NCBI RefSeq assembly: GCF_034627025.1 | Contig: NZ_CP141049.1 | Coordinates: 930,001 to 994,000, forward strand | Origin: Microvirga lotononidis | GTDB taxonomy: Bacteria; Pseudomonadota; Alphaproteobacteria; Rhizobiales; Beijerinckiaceae | Direction of reading: 5' to 3' | DNA: 64,000 bases | Shown: piece by piece, positions 46,727 through 56,818 of the stretch | Numbering within the stretch: position 1 is the stretch's first letter | Layout: every line of letters starts with the position of its first letter | The notes under the pieces: model-generated | The model's database searches: none | The model's input: only the letters and a program-made list of their open reading frames with translations | Told to the model about the DNA's origin: nothing | Position numbers and translations under genes: made by a program

Positions 46727-47352
46727 ATATTGCCATATCCAGCGCTACGGGAGTTCTCTTACGGCGCTCTCAGGTGCGGTGGAGGCTGGCCTGGGAAAAC
46801 GAGCTGCAACTCTCCGATCACATCGACCTGTCCGAGTTCTTTCGAAAGACCTACGGACCGACTGGGGCCTTTAATGCAAAACCATTCGAAGGCAATCGGA
46901 GCTGGGCTGGCGCGAGGCCTGAGCTCCGCGCAATCGGCTACGACTCGGGTGGTGTAGCAGCTCATATGGGCTTGCTGCGCCGCTTCATCAAGGTTGGCGC
47001 GGCCGACCTGCTAGTGGCTGAACTAGGATTGTACGCCGTCCGTCCAGATCTTGAGGGGCTCGGAATCAGCCATGCAATCCGCGCCATGCATCCAGTCCTG
47101 CAGGATCTGGGCGTCCCATTCGGCTTCGGCACGGTTCGGCACGCGCTGCAGAAGCATGTTGCAAGGCTGGGCCGGCACGGTCTGGCGACCATTGTGTCGG
47201 GGGTTCGCGTGCGGTCTACCCATCCAGACGTGTATCTAAACTTGCAGCCCACGCGCGTCGAGGACGTACTCGTCGTGGTTCTACCGATTGGACGCTCGAT
47301 CAGCGATTGGCCGACAGGTACGATCATTGATCGGAACGGACCGGGGCTGTGA
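46723..47352 (+). CDS. nodA: Nod factor N-acyltransferase NodA
   Basis: A 209-residue NodA that transfers a fatty acyl chain to the free amine of the deacetylated chitooligosaccharide in the cytosol. Landmark blocks: [75 protein letters not shown] and IDRNGPGL at the end. The start at 46723 (GAAGAGG upstream) gives an N-terminal extension of about 15 residues before the usual start, as in several Bradyrhizobium/Methylobacterium NodA proteins. It overlaps the receiver gene upstream and nodB downstream (GTGA). Confidence 0.95.
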   Translation: MNIAISSATGVLLRRSQVRWRLAWENELQLSDHIDLSEFFRKTYGPTGAFNAKPFEGNRSWAGARPELRAIGYDSGGVAAHMGLLRRFIKVGAADLLVAELGLYAVRPDLEGLGISHAIRAMHPVLQDLGVPFGFGTVRHALQKHVARLGRHGLATIVSGVRVRSTHPDVYLNLQPTRVEDVLVVVLPIGRSISDWPTGTIIDRNGPGL

Positions 47353-48008
47353 AACACCTGGATTATATATGCAAAGTGCCGAGTGCATTTGATGTCAACA
47401 CTGGAGATCGTAGCGTCTATCTGACGTTTGACGACGGTCCCCATCCACTTTTCACACCAAAGATCCTCGACGTGCTGGCGGAGCATCGAGTGCCGGCGGC
47501 TTTCTTCGTCATCGGCTCCTGCGCGGCAGCCCAGCGAGACCTCATCCGACGCATCGTTGCGGAAGGGCACGAGGTCGCTAACCACACGATGACTCATCCG
47601 GATCCGTCCAGATGCAAACCCGACGAAGTACAATACGAAATACTTGCGGCGAACAGGACCATTAAACTGGTGTGCCCCCAGGCCTCCGTGCGGTACATGC
47701 GCGCGCCGTTTGGCATCTGGACTGAAGACCTGCTCACTGCATCCGCGCGCGCTGGACTGACGCCCGTACACTGGTCGGCAGACCCGCGCGACTGGTCTCG
47801 CCCCGGAGCCAACGCGATTGTCGATGCAGTGCTTGGCTCTATCCGGCCGGGCGTGATTGTGCTCTTGCACGACGGGTGCCCTCCCGACGAGTTGAACCCG
47901 GGCACTCGCGCCGGCCTGCGCGATCAGACGGTCAGGGCGCTGTCCCGTCTGATTCCAGCATTGCATGACCGTGGATTTGAAATCCGCTCGCTTCCTCAAC
48001 GTTACTGA
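47349..48008 (+). CDS. nodB: Chitooligosaccharide deacetylase NodB
   Basis: A 219-residue NodB homology (polysaccharide deacetylase, CE4) enzyme that removes the N-acetyl group from the non-reducing end. Metal-binding motifs are [13 protein letters not shown] and [11 protein letters not shown]; further catalytic blocks are MRAPFG and VLLHDG. The start is GTG, overlapping the nodA stop. Normal length. Confidence 0.95.
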   Translation: MKHLDYICKVPSAFDVNTGDRSVYLTFDDGPHPLFTPKILDVLAEHRVPAAFFVIGSCAAAQRDLIRRIVAEGHEVANHTMTHPDPSRCKPDEVQYEILAANRTIKLVCPQASVRYMRAPFGIWTEDLLTASARAGLTPVHWSADPRDWSRPGANAIVDAVLGSIRPGVIVLLHDGCPPDELNPGTRAGLRDQTVRALSRLIPALHDRGFEIRSLPQRY

Positions 48009-48023
48009 AAAAGCCGACATCCT

Positions 48024-49307
48024 ATGAACCTGCTTGCCACAACCAGCACTGTCGCCATCTCCTGCTACGCACTGCTCTCGACCGCTTATAAAGGCATGCA
48101 GGTGGCTTATGCTGTGCCGACAAACGGCCCACTGGCGTCGGACGACCCGGCCGGCTCCGACCCTCTGCCGAGCGTGGATGTCATCATCCCCTGCTTCAAC
48201 GAAGACCCAAGCACGCTCTCGGCATGCCTCGCTTCGGTTGCCGACCAGGATTATGCGGGAGAGCTGCGGGTCTATGTGGTCGATGACGGTTCTAGGAACC
48301 GCAACGCCGTGGAACCTGTACACGACACCTACGCGCGCGACTCGAGGTTCCATTTCATTCTGCTCCGCGAGAACGTTGGAAAGCGCAAGGCGCAGATCGC
48401 GGCGATACGCCGCTCATCCGGAGGCTTGGTGCTCAACGTTGACTCGGACACGACCCTCGCACGCGACGTCGTCACAAAGCTTGCATCGAAGATGCAGAAC
48501 CTATCGATCGGTGCAGCCATGGGCCAATTGACAGCCAGCAACCGAAGCGACACTTGGCTGACGCGGCTAATCGACATGGAGTACTGGCTTGCCTGCAATG
48601 AGGAACGCGCAGCGCAGGCCCGCTTCGGCGCTGTTATGTGTTGCTGCGGCCCTTGTGCTATGTACCGCCGGTCTGCACTTCTTTTGCTGCTAGATCAGTA
48701 CGAGACGCAGCTGTTCCGGGGCAAGCCAAGCGACTTCGGTGAGGATCGCCACCTCACGATCCTTATGCTGAAGGCAGGCTTTCGCACCGAGTACGTTCCG
48801 GATGCCATCGCGGCAACCGTCGTTCCGGACAGCCTGGGGTCGTATCTGCGCCAGCAACTCCGCTGGGCACGGAGCACGTTCCGTGACACTTTGCTTGCGT
48901 TGCGCCTGCTGCCCAGTCTCGATCGTTACCTCACGCTGGACGTGGTCGGACAGAATCTCGGCCCACTCCTTCTCGCGCTAGCGGTACTCACCGGACTTGG
49001 GCAGCTCGCACTGACAGCCGAAGTGCCTTCGTGGACAGTCCTGATGATCGTGTCCATGATAATAACACGCTGCAGCGTGGCAGCGTTTCGTGCTGGCCAG
49101 CTTCGATTTCTCGGCTTCTCGCTGCACGCAATCATCAATATTCTTCTCTTACTCCCCCTGAAAGCCTATGCCTTGTGTACATTGAGCAATAGCGATTGGC
49201 TGTCGCGTGGCCCCGCGGCCAACGTTCCAAACAGCAGTAGAAAACTGGGCGCTATCCAAAGACCAAAGTTGGTGGCATCTGACGGCACTTGCAGCGACGA
49301 GCGATAG
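48024..49307 (+). CDS. nodC: N-acetylglucosaminyltransferase NodC
   Basis: A 427-residue membrane GT2 chitin-oligosaccharide synthase. It has an N-terminal membrane segment, the UDP-GlcNAc-binding [13 protein letters not shown] and VVDDGSRN, the DSDT metal motif, GED, and QQLRWARS (the QxxRW processivity motif), then C-terminal membrane segments ([20 protein letters not shown]). It builds the Nod factor backbone. 15 bases after nodB. Confidence 0.95.
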   Translation: MNLLATTSTVAISCYALLSTAYKGMQVAYAVPTNGPLASDDPAGSDPLPSVDVIIPCFNEDPSTLSACLASVADQDYAGELRVYVVDDGSRNRNAVEPVHDTYARDSRFHFILLRENVGKRKAQIAAIRRSSGGLVLNVDSDTTLARDVVTKLASKMQNLSIGAAMGQLTASNRSDTWLTRLIDMEYWLACNEERAAQARFGAVMCCCGPCAMYRRSALLLLLDQYETQLFRGKPSDFGEDRHLTILMLKAGFRTEYVPDAIAATVVPDSLGSYLRQQLRWARSTFRDTLLALRLLPSLDRYLTLDVVGQNLGPLLLALAVLTGLGQLALTAEVPSWTVLMIVSMIITRCSVAAFRAGQLRFLGFSLHAIINILLLLPLKAYALCTLSNSDWLSRGPAANVPNSSRKLGAIQRPKLVASDGTCSDER

Positions 49308-49464
49308 CCGACTTAGCGCAGGCGGACGAGTTTTGAGACAGGACAGGAAAAGTCAGTTGCTGAATCGGGATTTGGCTACAGAGGATCCTTACAGGCTCGA
49401 GCCCAATTCGCTCGAACGGGAACCTCGTACAATCATAAGCGCAAAAGGTTCCCTACCTGACTCT

Positions 49465-50379
49465 ATGTCAACCGTGGCAATCGATTTTGCCGGTGTAATG
49501 AAATCATATGGCGACAAAATCGCTGTCGACGGGCTGTCGTTCACCGTTGCGCCGGGAGAGTGCTTCGGCCTGCTGGGACCAAACGGCGCAGGGAAAAGCA
49601 CGATTACGCGTATGGTCCTCGGAATGACAACGCCTGACGCGGGTACGATCACGGTGCTCGGCGTGCCGGTTCCGGCACGCGCTCGTTTGGCACGCGAGCG
49701 CATCGGCGTGGTTCCGCAATTCGATAACCTTGACTTGGAACTGACCGTACGCGAGAATCTGTGGGTGTTCGGGCGCTACTTCAGCATGAGCACGCGCGAG
49801 GTCGAAGCGGTCATCCCATCGCTCCTTGAGTTCGCCTGTCTTGAGAGCAAAGCAGATGCACGGGTCACGGAGTTATCCGGCGGCATGAAGCGGCGCCTGA
49901 CGCTGGCGCGAGCGCTGGTCAACGACCCGCAGCTGTTGGTGATGGATGAGCCGACCACTGGGCTCGACCCGCACGCGCGCCGCTTGGTCTGGGAGCGCCT
50001 GCGGTCGCTGTTGGCGCGGGGCAAGACGATCCTCCTGACGACCCACTTCATGGAAGAGGCCGAGCGCTTGTGCGATCGGCTGTGCGTGCTCGAGGGAGGG
50101 CGTAAGATCGCCCAAGGCCGACCTCATGCGCTGATCGACGAGCAGATCGGGTGCCAAGTGATTGAGATCTACGGTGGCAATCCGCATGAGCTGCGTGCGC
50201 TAATCAGGCCCTACGCGCAGCGCATTGAGGTAAGCGGCGAGACGCTCTTTTGTTATGCGTCCGATCCGGAGCAGGTGTGCGTGCAACTGCGCGGGCGCGC
50301 GGGTCTGCGGCTTCTGCAGCGTCCCCCAAATCTGGAGGATGTCTTTTTGGGACTGACTGGGCGTGAGATAGGGAAATGA
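49465..50379 (+). CDS. nodI: Nod factor exporter ATPase NodI
   Basis: A 304-residue ABC-2 ATPase: Walker [16 protein letters not shown], signature [15 protein letters not shown], Walker [13 protein letters not shown] and switch His in [11 protein letters not shown]. The frame is open to 49207, but ATG 49465 gives the family N-terminus; the sequence before it is not NodI-like. It partners with NodJ, whose start overlaps its stop (ATGA). Confidence 0.93.
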   Translation: MSTVAIDFAGVMKSYGDKIAVDGLSFTVAPGECFGLLGPNGAGKSTITRMVLGMTTPDAGTITVLGVPVPARARLARERIGVVPQFDNLDLELTVRENLWVFGRYFSMSTREVEAVIPSLLEFACLESKADARVTELSGGMKRRLTLARALVNDPQLLVMDEPTTGLDPHARRLVWERLRSLLARGKTILLTTHFMEEAERLCDRLCVLEGGRKIAQGRPHALIDEQIGCQVIEIYGGNPHELRALIRPYAQRIEVSGETLFCYASDPEQVCVQLRGRAGLRLLQRPPNLEDVFLGLTGREIGK

Positions 50380-51170
50380 ATATAGGCAAAGGTTTTTCGG
50401 CGGGTCTGCCAGCTAACGCATGGAACTGGGCCGCGGTATGGCGCCGCAACGGTCTTGCATGGAGGAAAGTCGCGCTTGCATCGGTTCTTGGCAGCCTCGC
50501 CGAGCCTATGATCTATTTGTTTGGCCTCGGCTTTGGTTTGGGAATAATGGTAGGTAGGGTTGACGGCACCTCATACATCGCGTTTCTGACCGGCGGCATG
50601 GTTGCGACAAGCGCGATGACTTCCGCGACCTCTGAAACGATTTATGCCGCTTTCGCCCGAATGAACGCTCAGCGCACGTGGGAGGCAATCCTGCACACAC
50701 AGCTCACGCTCGGCGATATTGTTCTGGGTGAGTTGGCGTGGGCAGCGACCAAAGCCGTCCTGGCTGGAACGGCAATTATGTTTGTTGCCGCAGCTCTGGG
50801 CTATGCAGCGTGGCCATCCGCCCTCTATGCACTACCAGTCGTTATCCTCACTGGTTTCGCCTTCGCGAGCTTGGCGATGGTCGTCGCGGCGCTGGCGCCC
50901 AGTTACGACTATTTCGTGTTTTACCAGACGCTCGTCCTCACACCGATGCTGTTCCTATGTGGCGCGGTTTTCCCGGTCGCCCAACTGCCCACCGCTTTTC
51001 AGCATGTAGGGCACTTCTTGCCGCTAGCACATTCGATTGAGCTGATCCGTCCGGCGATGCTCGGCCGCCCGGCCGGCAGTGTCGGCCTGCATATCAGCGC
51101 ACTTTGCATGTACATAATACTGCCGTTCTTCCTGTCGACAGCGCTGCTTTGTCGACGCCTGATGCGTTGA
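50376..51170 (+). CDS. nodJ: Nod factor exporter permease NodJ
   Basis: A 264-residue ABC-2 permease with six predicted membrane segments ([77 protein letters not shown]). It exports lipochitooligosaccharides with NodI. Overlaps nodI. Confidence 0.93.
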   Translation: MNIGKGFSAGLPANAWNWAAVWRRNGLAWRKVALASVLGSLAEPMIYLFGLGFGLGIMVGRVDGTSYIAFLTGGMVATSAMTSATSETIYAAFARMNAQRTWEAILHTQLTLGDIVLGELAWAATKAVLAGTAIMFVAAALGYAAWPSALYALPVVILTGFAFASLAMVVAALAPSYDYFVFYQTLVLTPMLFLCGAVFPVAQLPTAFQHVGHFLPLAHSIELIRPAMLGRPAGSVGLHISALCMYIILPFFLSTALLCRRLMR

Positions 51171-51279
51171 CGTCACTTTCGACCACTACAAGAACGAGCC
51201 GGCGGAGAGATAACAGCGTGGATTCTAGTGCTGGCCCCATCCGAACCTTCGCACCCGATGATAGCTGGAAGTACATACG

Positions 51280-52026
51280 ATGACCTACCCCACACCGACG
51301 CCTGAGCCATTTGCAGTTCTTGCGATGCCAAGGACTGGCACGCACTATCTGGAAGCATTGCTCAACGAGCATCCGAACGTACTGAGCAACGGTGAGTTGC
51401 TCAATACGTATGACTCAAATTGGCCCGATAAGGATCGCCTGATACGCAGCGATCGGGAACTCCTAGAGCTTGCCTACCTGGGCTATCCCACGCGGAGCGA
51501 CAAGAAGGTGACGCGTATCGGCTGTAAGATCAACGAACCTCAGTTTCACGACCGTCCGGGCTTTTTTGCTGAGCTGGCCGGTTGGCCAGACCTGAAGGTC
51601 ATCCTCGTGGTTCGCAGAAACCCATTAGAATCGCTACGGTCGCTGGTGCAGGCAAGGCAAAGCGGCAAGTGGCTGAAGTTCAGCTCGGACAGCAATGCGG
51701 CTCCGCCACCGCGCGTCAGACTGTCAATCACAGAGTGCGCGGCCTACTTCGAGACCGCGGACGCTTTTCACGCTCGGGTCGCGGACTCCTTCGCGGCAAC
51801 CAACATGCTTATGATTGAGTATGAGAGCCTTCTTCGCCAACCCGCCGCATGCGTGGCAGCGATTTGGGATTTCCTGGGGGTTCCAGCGCTTCAGCTTCCC
51901 GGGCGCGCGATCCTTCAGCGCCAGGAAACGCGACCACTGGACCAAACGGTACAGAATTATCATCAGTTGCGGCTGCACTTCGCAGACGGACCTTACGCGA
52001 GATTCTTTGAGGTTGGCGACGCGTGA
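51280..52026 (+). CDS. nodH: Nod factor sulfotransferase NodH
   Basis: A 248-residue PAPS-dependent sulfotransferase that puts sulfate on the reducing-end sugar of the Nod factor. The 5'-phosphosulfate loop is LAMPRTGTHYLEALLNEHP and the 3'-phosphate site lies in VVRRNPLESLRSLVQARQSG. C-terminal ETRPLDQTVQNYHQL is typical. It lies 110 bases after nodJ, probably in the same transcript. Its presence agrees with the PAPS-forming genes downstream. Confidence 0.93.
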   Translation: MTYPTPTPEPFAVLAMPRTGTHYLEALLNEHPNVLSNGELLNTYDSNWPDKDRLIRSDRELLELAYLGYPTRSDKKVTRIGCKINEPQFHDRPGFFAELAGWPDLKVILVVRRNPLESLRSLVQARQSGKWLKFSSDSNAAPPPRVRLSITECAAYFETADAFHARVADSFAATNMLMIEYESLLRQPAACVAAIWDFLGVPALQLPGRAILQRQETRPLDQTVQNYHQLRLHFADGPYARFFEVGDA

Positions 52027-52280
52027 CTAGCCTTCGCACCCACTATCGACCTTCTCGATATCGACGAGGCACGAAAGAAAATCGTGTCAACCCCGGCCCG
52101 GCGCGGGCCGTGGTCTCCGAGACCCCGTACCTCATCCCGGTTTCGGACGATATCATCGGCGGCATCAGCCGCTTCGTCGGTGAGCTCAACAGCTTTGGGA
52201 TACTCGTAACGGCGGACGATTTCGCTTTCAATGGCCTCTCTACGAAGACGCCGCCTGAAATCCTTCATCCCATTGCACAC

Positions 52281-52484
52281 AAGAATGGGGCACCAATACC
52301 CATTTCCACTAAGAAACTCTCGCGGCTTGCCGAGTCACATGGGCGACCTGACAGCAGCCTTGACGAGGCTGTCCAGGACGTCGCCTCATCGGCTGCCTCT
52401 GCTGCTAACGACGACGGCCTGCTTGGTCAGGTCGGCATCGATGAAATCTGCAAGATCAGCGAAGGGATTAATGCCGATGTCTGA
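52281..52484 (+). pseudogene. Degenerate copy of the 27.2-kb small protein
   Basis: RPDSSLDEAVQDVASSAASA then NDDGLLGQVGIDEICKI parallels the protein at 27195-27470, with a deletion of about ten residues. The bases matching its start codon region are AATGGGGCACCAATACCC, where the ATG has become ATA. Sequence 60-110 bases upstream (RFVGELNSFGILVTADDF) also parallels the broken gene at 27.5 kb. Confidence 0.5.
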
Positions 52485-53034
52485 TGTCAGCAACATGCCA
52501 AAGTTCAGCGCTCGAGCCCTTCCCGACGATCGCGCGATCGAAATCAGCGTCAACGCCTATCCGTGCCTCGCGCAGGCTGGAAAAACGGAAATCCTGGAAC
52601 TCGCGGAGCGAGACTGGGGCGGCTGCGGCAAGGCCGACGAAGTCGCGAACATAATTGAGTCCCGCGACGGCGAAGTGGATCGCTTTCTGGCTATCCTGTC
52701 GACGCACCCCCGCATGGTTGGCGAGGCTCGACCGGTGGAGCATCTGCGATCCCGAGAGATGAATGTTCCAGACGACATTCTAATGGATATCGGCGCGCTT
52801 GGCTGGAGATACATCAGCCTGAGCGGCGATTACCGCTGGTATTATGTAACCTCGGGAGCCGGCAGCACCGTCCGCTACGCAGTCTTCGCCGCCGCGCCAC
52901 AGCCTCAGAGTGGTTCACACGTCCTCCAAGTTACCAAAGTTTATTGCATAATCCTCGCGCGCGTCCCTGCTTTAGGCCAAATCACCGGCGGCTTGGACGT
53001 GACAGCGCACTATAGTCGTTTATCCACTCGTTAG
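52477..53034 (+). CDS. Hypothetical protein between nodH and the APS kinase
   Basis: About 185 residues from ATG 52477 (AAGGGA nine bases upstream; ATG 52471 also possible). Blocks such as ERDWGGCGKADEVANIIESR and EVDRFLAILSTHPRM look like real coding sequence, but I recognise no family. The first residues (MSDVSNMPKFSA) resemble the C-terminal end of the small protein at 27.2 kb (PDSSDMPEISA). It lies 14 bases before the kinase fusion, so they may be cotranscribed. No signal peptide or membrane segment seen. Confidence 0.5.
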   Translation: MSDVSNMPKFSARALPDDRAIEISVNAYPCLAQAGKTEILELAERDWGGCGKADEVANIIESRDGEVDRFLAILSTHPRMVGEARPVEHLRSREMNVPDDILMDIGALGWRYISLSGDYRWYYVTSGAGSTVRYAVFAAAPQPQSGSHVLQVTKVYCIILARVPALGQITGGLDVTAHYSRLSTR

Positions 53035-53048
53035 AGGGGGAAGTTTAC

Positions 53049-53831
53049 GTGAAGAAAATTCTGATTATGGGCCTACCCGGCGCTGGAAAGACCACACTGG
53101 CGAAACTCCTTGCGCCGCTGCTTAACGCCGTTCACTTCAACGCCGATGACGTGCGCCGTGAAATCAACAAGGACCTGGGTTTTGGCCCTGAGGATCGGCT
53201 CGAGCACGCGCGCCGTATGGGCTGGCTGTGCGATCAGGTCGTCAAGACAGGCGCCTTTGCTATCGCGGACTTCGTCTGCCCGACGCCCGCGACGAGACGC
53301 GCGTTCATGGATGACGGACCGGCCTTCGTGGTCTGGATGCGGCGCGTCCAAACCGGCCGCTTCGAGGACACCAATGCGCTCTTCGAACCGCCGGAAACTT
53401 GCGACGTCGCTGTCGGTGTAGAGGGCGCACCAGAATATTGGGCGGAACGCATCCGGCAAATGCTGCTGCCGGTCTTCGACCCACAGAAGCCTACGGCTCT
53501 CTTTCTCGGCCGCTACCAGCCGTTTCATGAGAGCCACCGTGCACTCATAGCTGAGGGCATCCGCCGCGTCGGTCAGGCCTGCATCGCCGTTCGTAATACA
53601 CACGATCTGGACGACGCAAATCGCTTCGCCTTCGAGGATGTCAAGGCCCGCATTGAGGCAAGGCTGCGCGACTTCTACGGGCGTTATGTCGTGGTGCAGG
53701 CGCCGAACATCACGAAGGTTTTTCACGGCCTGGATCTGGGTTATGAGGTGGAGCAGATTGTGCTGGGCGACGCCATCCAAGCCGTCTCGCCGACCGCGGT
53801 TCAGAACCGTTTGAGCCAAGCAACTTCCTAG
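53049..53831 (+). CDS. APS kinase-like domain fused to an NMNAT-like adenylyltransferase domain
   Basis: A 260-residue protein in two parts. Residues 1-145: P-loop kinase (ILIMGLPGAGKTTLAKLL) with HFNADDVRREINKDLGF, EHARRMGWLCDQVV and AIADFVCPT, the APS kinase (CysC) outline; GRFEDTNALFEPPE follows. Residues 150-260: nucleotidyltransferase fold with FLGRYQPFHESHRALI, the GRFQPFHxGH active-site motif of NMN adenylyltransferases. It lies between nodH and nodPQ, and NodQ here lacks its usual kinase domain, so the likely role is APS to PAPS for NodH. What the second domain does is unclear. Confidence 0.8.
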   Translation: MKKILIMGLPGAGKTTLAKLLAPLLNAVHFNADDVRREINKDLGFGPEDRLEHARRMGWLCDQVVKTGAFAIADFVCPTPATRRAFMDDGPAFVVWMRRVQTGRFEDTNALFEPPETCDVAVGVEGAPEYWAERIRQMLLPVFDPQKPTALFLGRYQPFHESHRALIAEGIRRVGQACIAVRNTHDLDDANRFAFEDVKARIEARLRDFYGRYVVVQAPNITKVFHGLDLGYEVEQIVLGDAIQAVSPTAVQNRLSQATS

Positions 53832-53979
53832 GAGTCCGGCAGTCAAGGCTCCCTACAGAAACAGGTGGTGCAGCAAGGTTCATGCCTTCTTGGGATTGTT
53901 GAGACGACGCGCGAGTGGACCCTACTAATCGGCGGTGGAGGCGGGCGCGACAGGGCCGGGACAAGCCGGGATATCGGCC

Positions 53980-54190
53980 CAGCGCTGGTCCTGCAAGTAC
54001 GGCATCAGCGTTCGTGATCCCGCCAAGATGATGCAACAGCTTGGTACCGAGGTCGACCCATCTGCGATTTTTCGTTGGATGAAGCGCTTGCCCCGGAAGT
54101 CGAGGCGTGGGCCCGCCGGTATCAGGGCCATCGGTCTAGCTCCTGGCGGGTCGATGAAATGTATGCACGGGTTGGCGGTGGGAGGAAGCT
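53980..54190 (+). pseudogene. IS6-family transposase N-terminal fragment
   Basis: [20 protein letters not shown] and [12 protein letters not shown], then after a frame change [20 protein letters not shown] and [10 protein letters not shown], match the N-terminal part of an IS6-type transposase. It lies between the kinase fusion and nodP and is open in frame with nodP. The remaining parts of the 53832-54245 gap show no gene. Confidence 0.65.
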
Positions 54191-54245
54191 AAGAATGAAT
54201 GCGGCGTGCACCTTGTGCCGACCCAAAGAGTTTAGGAGCAGTCCC

Positions 54246-55229
54246 ATGATCAGCGGGCGTGAGGGAGCTGTGCGACACGCAGACCAGATTCATTCCCAAA
54301 GGCACATCCCCGACAGTAACCTGCTTCGGTCCGTGTTGACCCATCTCGACCGCCTTGAGGCGGAGAGCATCTACATCATGCGCGAGGCGGTTGCCGAAAG
54401 CGACAACCCGGTCATGCTATATTCGATCGGCAAGGACTCGTCAGTTCTGCTGCATCTGGCGTTGAAGGCGTTTTATCCGGCGAAGCCTCCATTCCCTCTG
54501 CTTCACGTGGACACGACCTGGAAGTTTCGCGAGATGATCGCATTCCGGGACCGGAGAGCGCGCGAACTCGGGCTCGATCTGTTGGTGCACACCAATCCCG
54601 ATGGACTGGCCCGCAATGTCGGTCCGATCAGCCACGGCTCCGAGGTCCATACCGACGTCATGAAGACCCAGGCGCTCAAGCAGGCGCTCGAGCGCTACGG
54701 CTTCGACGCGGCTTTCGGCGGCGCCCGCCGCGACGAGGAGAAGTCACGGGCGAAGGAACGTGTCTTCTCACTGCGTAATGCGCATCACTGCTGGGATCCC
54801 AAGCGTCAGCGCCCGGAGCCCTGGCAGCTCTATAACGGCCGCAAGCGCTGGGGTGAGAGCCTGCGCGTCTTTCCACTCTCCAACTGGACCGAACTCGACA
54901 TTTGGCTCTACATCCACCGTGAGAACATCCCCATCGTGCCGCTCTACTTCGCGGCTGAGCGACCGGTCGTGGAGCGGGACGGCATGCTCATCATGGTGGA
55001 TGATGACAGGCTGCCGCTCCATCCTGGCGAGCAGCCACAGCTCCGATCTGTCCGGTTCAGAACGCTCGGCTGCTATCCCCTGACCGGTGCGGTAGAGAGC
55101 ACGGCAGCCACGCTCCCGGACATTATTCGCGAAACGCTCGAGGCGCGCACGTCCGAGCGAAATGGGCGCGCGATCGATAAGGACACGGCAGCGTCCATGG
55201 AACGCAAGAAGCAAGAGGGCTACTTCTGA
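54246..55229 (+). CDS. nodP: ATP sulfurylase small subunit NodP
   Basis: A 327-residue CysD-type PAPS-reductase-fold protein that makes APS from ATP and sulfate with NodQ. Motifs: [20 protein letters not shown] (PP-loop SxGKDS), [33 protein letters not shown] and [17 protein letters not shown]. The open frame extends back into IS6 sequence. ATG 54246 has AGGAG eight bases upstream and is preferred over ATG 54195. The stop overlaps the nodQ start (TGATG). Confidence 0.92.
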   Translation: MISGREGAVRHADQIHSQRHIPDSNLLRSVLTHLDRLEAESIYIMREAVAESDNPVMLYSIGKDSSVLLHLALKAFYPAKPPFPLLHVDTTWKFREMIAFRDRRARELGLDLLVHTNPDGLARNVGPISHGSEVHTDVMKTQALKQALERYGFDAAFGGARRDEEKSRAKERVFSLRNAHHCWDPKRQRPEPWQLYNGRKRWGESLRVFPLSNWTELDIWLYIHRENIPIVPLYFAAERPVVERDGMLIMVDDDRLPLHPGEQPQLRSVRFRTLGCYPLTGAVESTAATLPDIIRETLEARTSERNGRAIDKDTAASMERKKQEGYF

Positions 55230-56818
55230 TGACGGTTCATCGCGCACCTGAGAGTTTCGAGCTGGAGGATTACCTCGCGGCCCAAGAGCGCAAGAGCTTG
55301 CTTCGCTTCATCACCTGCGGCTCCGTCGACGACGGCAAGTCCACGCTGATCGGCCGCCTGTTGTACGAGTCCAAGCGCCTGTTCGACGATCAGCTCGCCA
55401 CGCTCGAGCGCGATTCACGCAAGCACGGAACCCAAGGAGGAGAGATCGACTTCTCGCTCCTGGTCGACGGGCTTGCCAGTGAGCGCGAGCAGGGGATTAC
55501 GATCGATGTTGCCTACCGGTTCTTTTCGACGGATCGGCGGACCTTCATCGTCGCCGATACGCCGGGCCATGAACAATATACGAGGAACATGGCGACGGGC
55601 GCCTCGACGGCCGATGTGGCCATCCTTCTCATCGATGCACGCAAAGGGATCACGCGGCAGACCCGTCGACATGCTCTGCTCGTATCCATGCTCGGGACCC
55701 GGCACATTGCCTTGGCCATCAACAAGATGGATCTCGTGAACTGGTCGGAGGCGAAGTTCAATGAGATAGTGGCGGCGTTCCATATCTTCTCGGGCAACCT
55801 CGGCTTTGAACGCGTGACTGCGGTTCCATTGTCCGCCTTGCATGGCGACAACATCGTTAGGCCGCCACCGCAGGCCGCTTGGTATCAGGGCCCGACGCTT
55901 CTGTCTTATCTTGAGACGGTGGAGGTAGTGCCTAGGGGCGGAGCCGAGCCGTTTCGCTTGCCGGTTCAATGGGTCAACCGGCCGAACCCGGACTTTCGGG
56001 GCTTCGCGGGTCTGATAACGAGCAGCGTGATCAGGGTTGGAGAGCGGGTGCGGGTGGTGCCCTCCGGCCTTGAGTCCACCGTTGCAGGGATCGTGACATT
56101 TGACGGAAATCTGGATGAGGCAGTTGCCGGGCAGTCCGTTACGCTTATCTTGTCCGATGAAGTTGATGTCTCCCGGGGCGATATCATTGCTTCCGTTGAG
56201 CAGGCTCCGCATGTCTCCGACAGGATCGATGCCCGCCTGTTCTGGATGGCAAGAGAACATCTGAAGGAAGGCGACCAATTTCTCCTGAAGCTTGGGACGC
56301 AAACGGTTCCCGTCACAGTGATCGCGGTTCGCCAGAAGATCGATCTTGCGACACTCACACCTGTGAATGTTTCCTCCTTGGGAGCGAACGACATTGGGGA
56401 CGTCATTCTCACAGCCGATTATCCAGTTGCATTCGATACCTATGCGGAGAGCCGCTGCACGGGCGGATTCATCCTCATCAATAGGGAGAGCTTCGACACG
56501 GTTGCGATTGGCCTAGTGAGTGGATTAGGCCATAGTTCTCAGGACCAGACGGAGGTCGATCAGAGCAGGGCACAGAAAACTTGGCTCAAGCCCCCCAGCG
56601 AAAGACCTTGGCGAAGTGTGCTCAAGGCAATCTCATGGCGGATCACAGGCTCACTTGACACAATGGTCGTCGCATTCTTCTTTACGCAGAATGTCCGCCT
56701 GTCGGCAGCGATCGGAGCCACGGAGGTTTTAACAAAGCTCGTACTCTACTATGGGCATGAGCGTCTCTGGGACCGGATCATGTTTGGGCTGATCCGCAGC
56801 GGTGACGGGCCACGGTAG
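55229..56818 (+). CDS. nodQ: ATP sulfurylase GTPase subunit NodQ with C-terminal DUF2061 instead of APS kinase
   Basis: A 529-residue protein. Residues 1-445: CysN-type GTPase with G1 CGSVDDGKSTLIGRLL, G3 DTPGHEQYTRNM, G4 INKMD and two beta-barrel domains. Typical NodQ then carries an APS kinase of about 180 residues. Here a linker leads to about 70 residues of DUF2061 (RSVLKAISWRITGSLDTMVV; GATEVLTKLVLYYGHERLWD), a short two-helix membrane domain. The ATP sulfurylase could therefore sit at the inner membrane. The kinase step is presumably done by the fusion protein at 53049-53831. Coupled to nodP. Confidence 0.88.
   Translation: MTVHRAPESFELEDYLAAQERKSLLRFITCGSVDDGKSTLIGRLLYESKRLFDDQLATLERDSRKHGTQGGEIDFSLLVDGLASEREQGITIDVAYRFFSTDRRTFIVADTPGHEQYTRNMATGASTADVAILLIDARKGITRQTRRHALLVSMLGTRHIALAINKMDLVNWSEAKFNEIVAAFHIFSGNLGFERVTAVPLSALHGDNIVRPPPQAAWYQGPTLLSYLETVEVVPRGGAEPFRLPVQWVNRPNPDFRGFAGLITSSVIRVGERVRVVPSGLESTVAGIVTFDGNLDEAVAGQSVTLILSDEVDVSRGDIIASVEQAPHVSDRIDARLFWMAREHLKEGDQFLLKLGTQTVPVTVIAVRQKIDLATLTPVNVSSLGANDIGDVILTADYPVAFDTYAESRCTGGFILINRESFDTVAIGLVSGLGHSSQDQTEVDQSRAQKTWLKPPSERPWRSVLKAISWRITGSLDTMVVAFFFTQNVRLSAAIGATEVLTKLVLYYGHERLWDRIMFGLIRSGDGPR

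Noticed and set aside
46962..48353. Minus-strand open frame of over 460 codons across nodA, nodB and nodC
   Set aside because: It is antisense to three well-defined nod genes and shows no protein-like motifs.
55415..56302. Minus-strand open frame opposite nodQ
   Set aside because: Antisense shadow of the GTPase gene; basic, Arg/Pro-rich composition.
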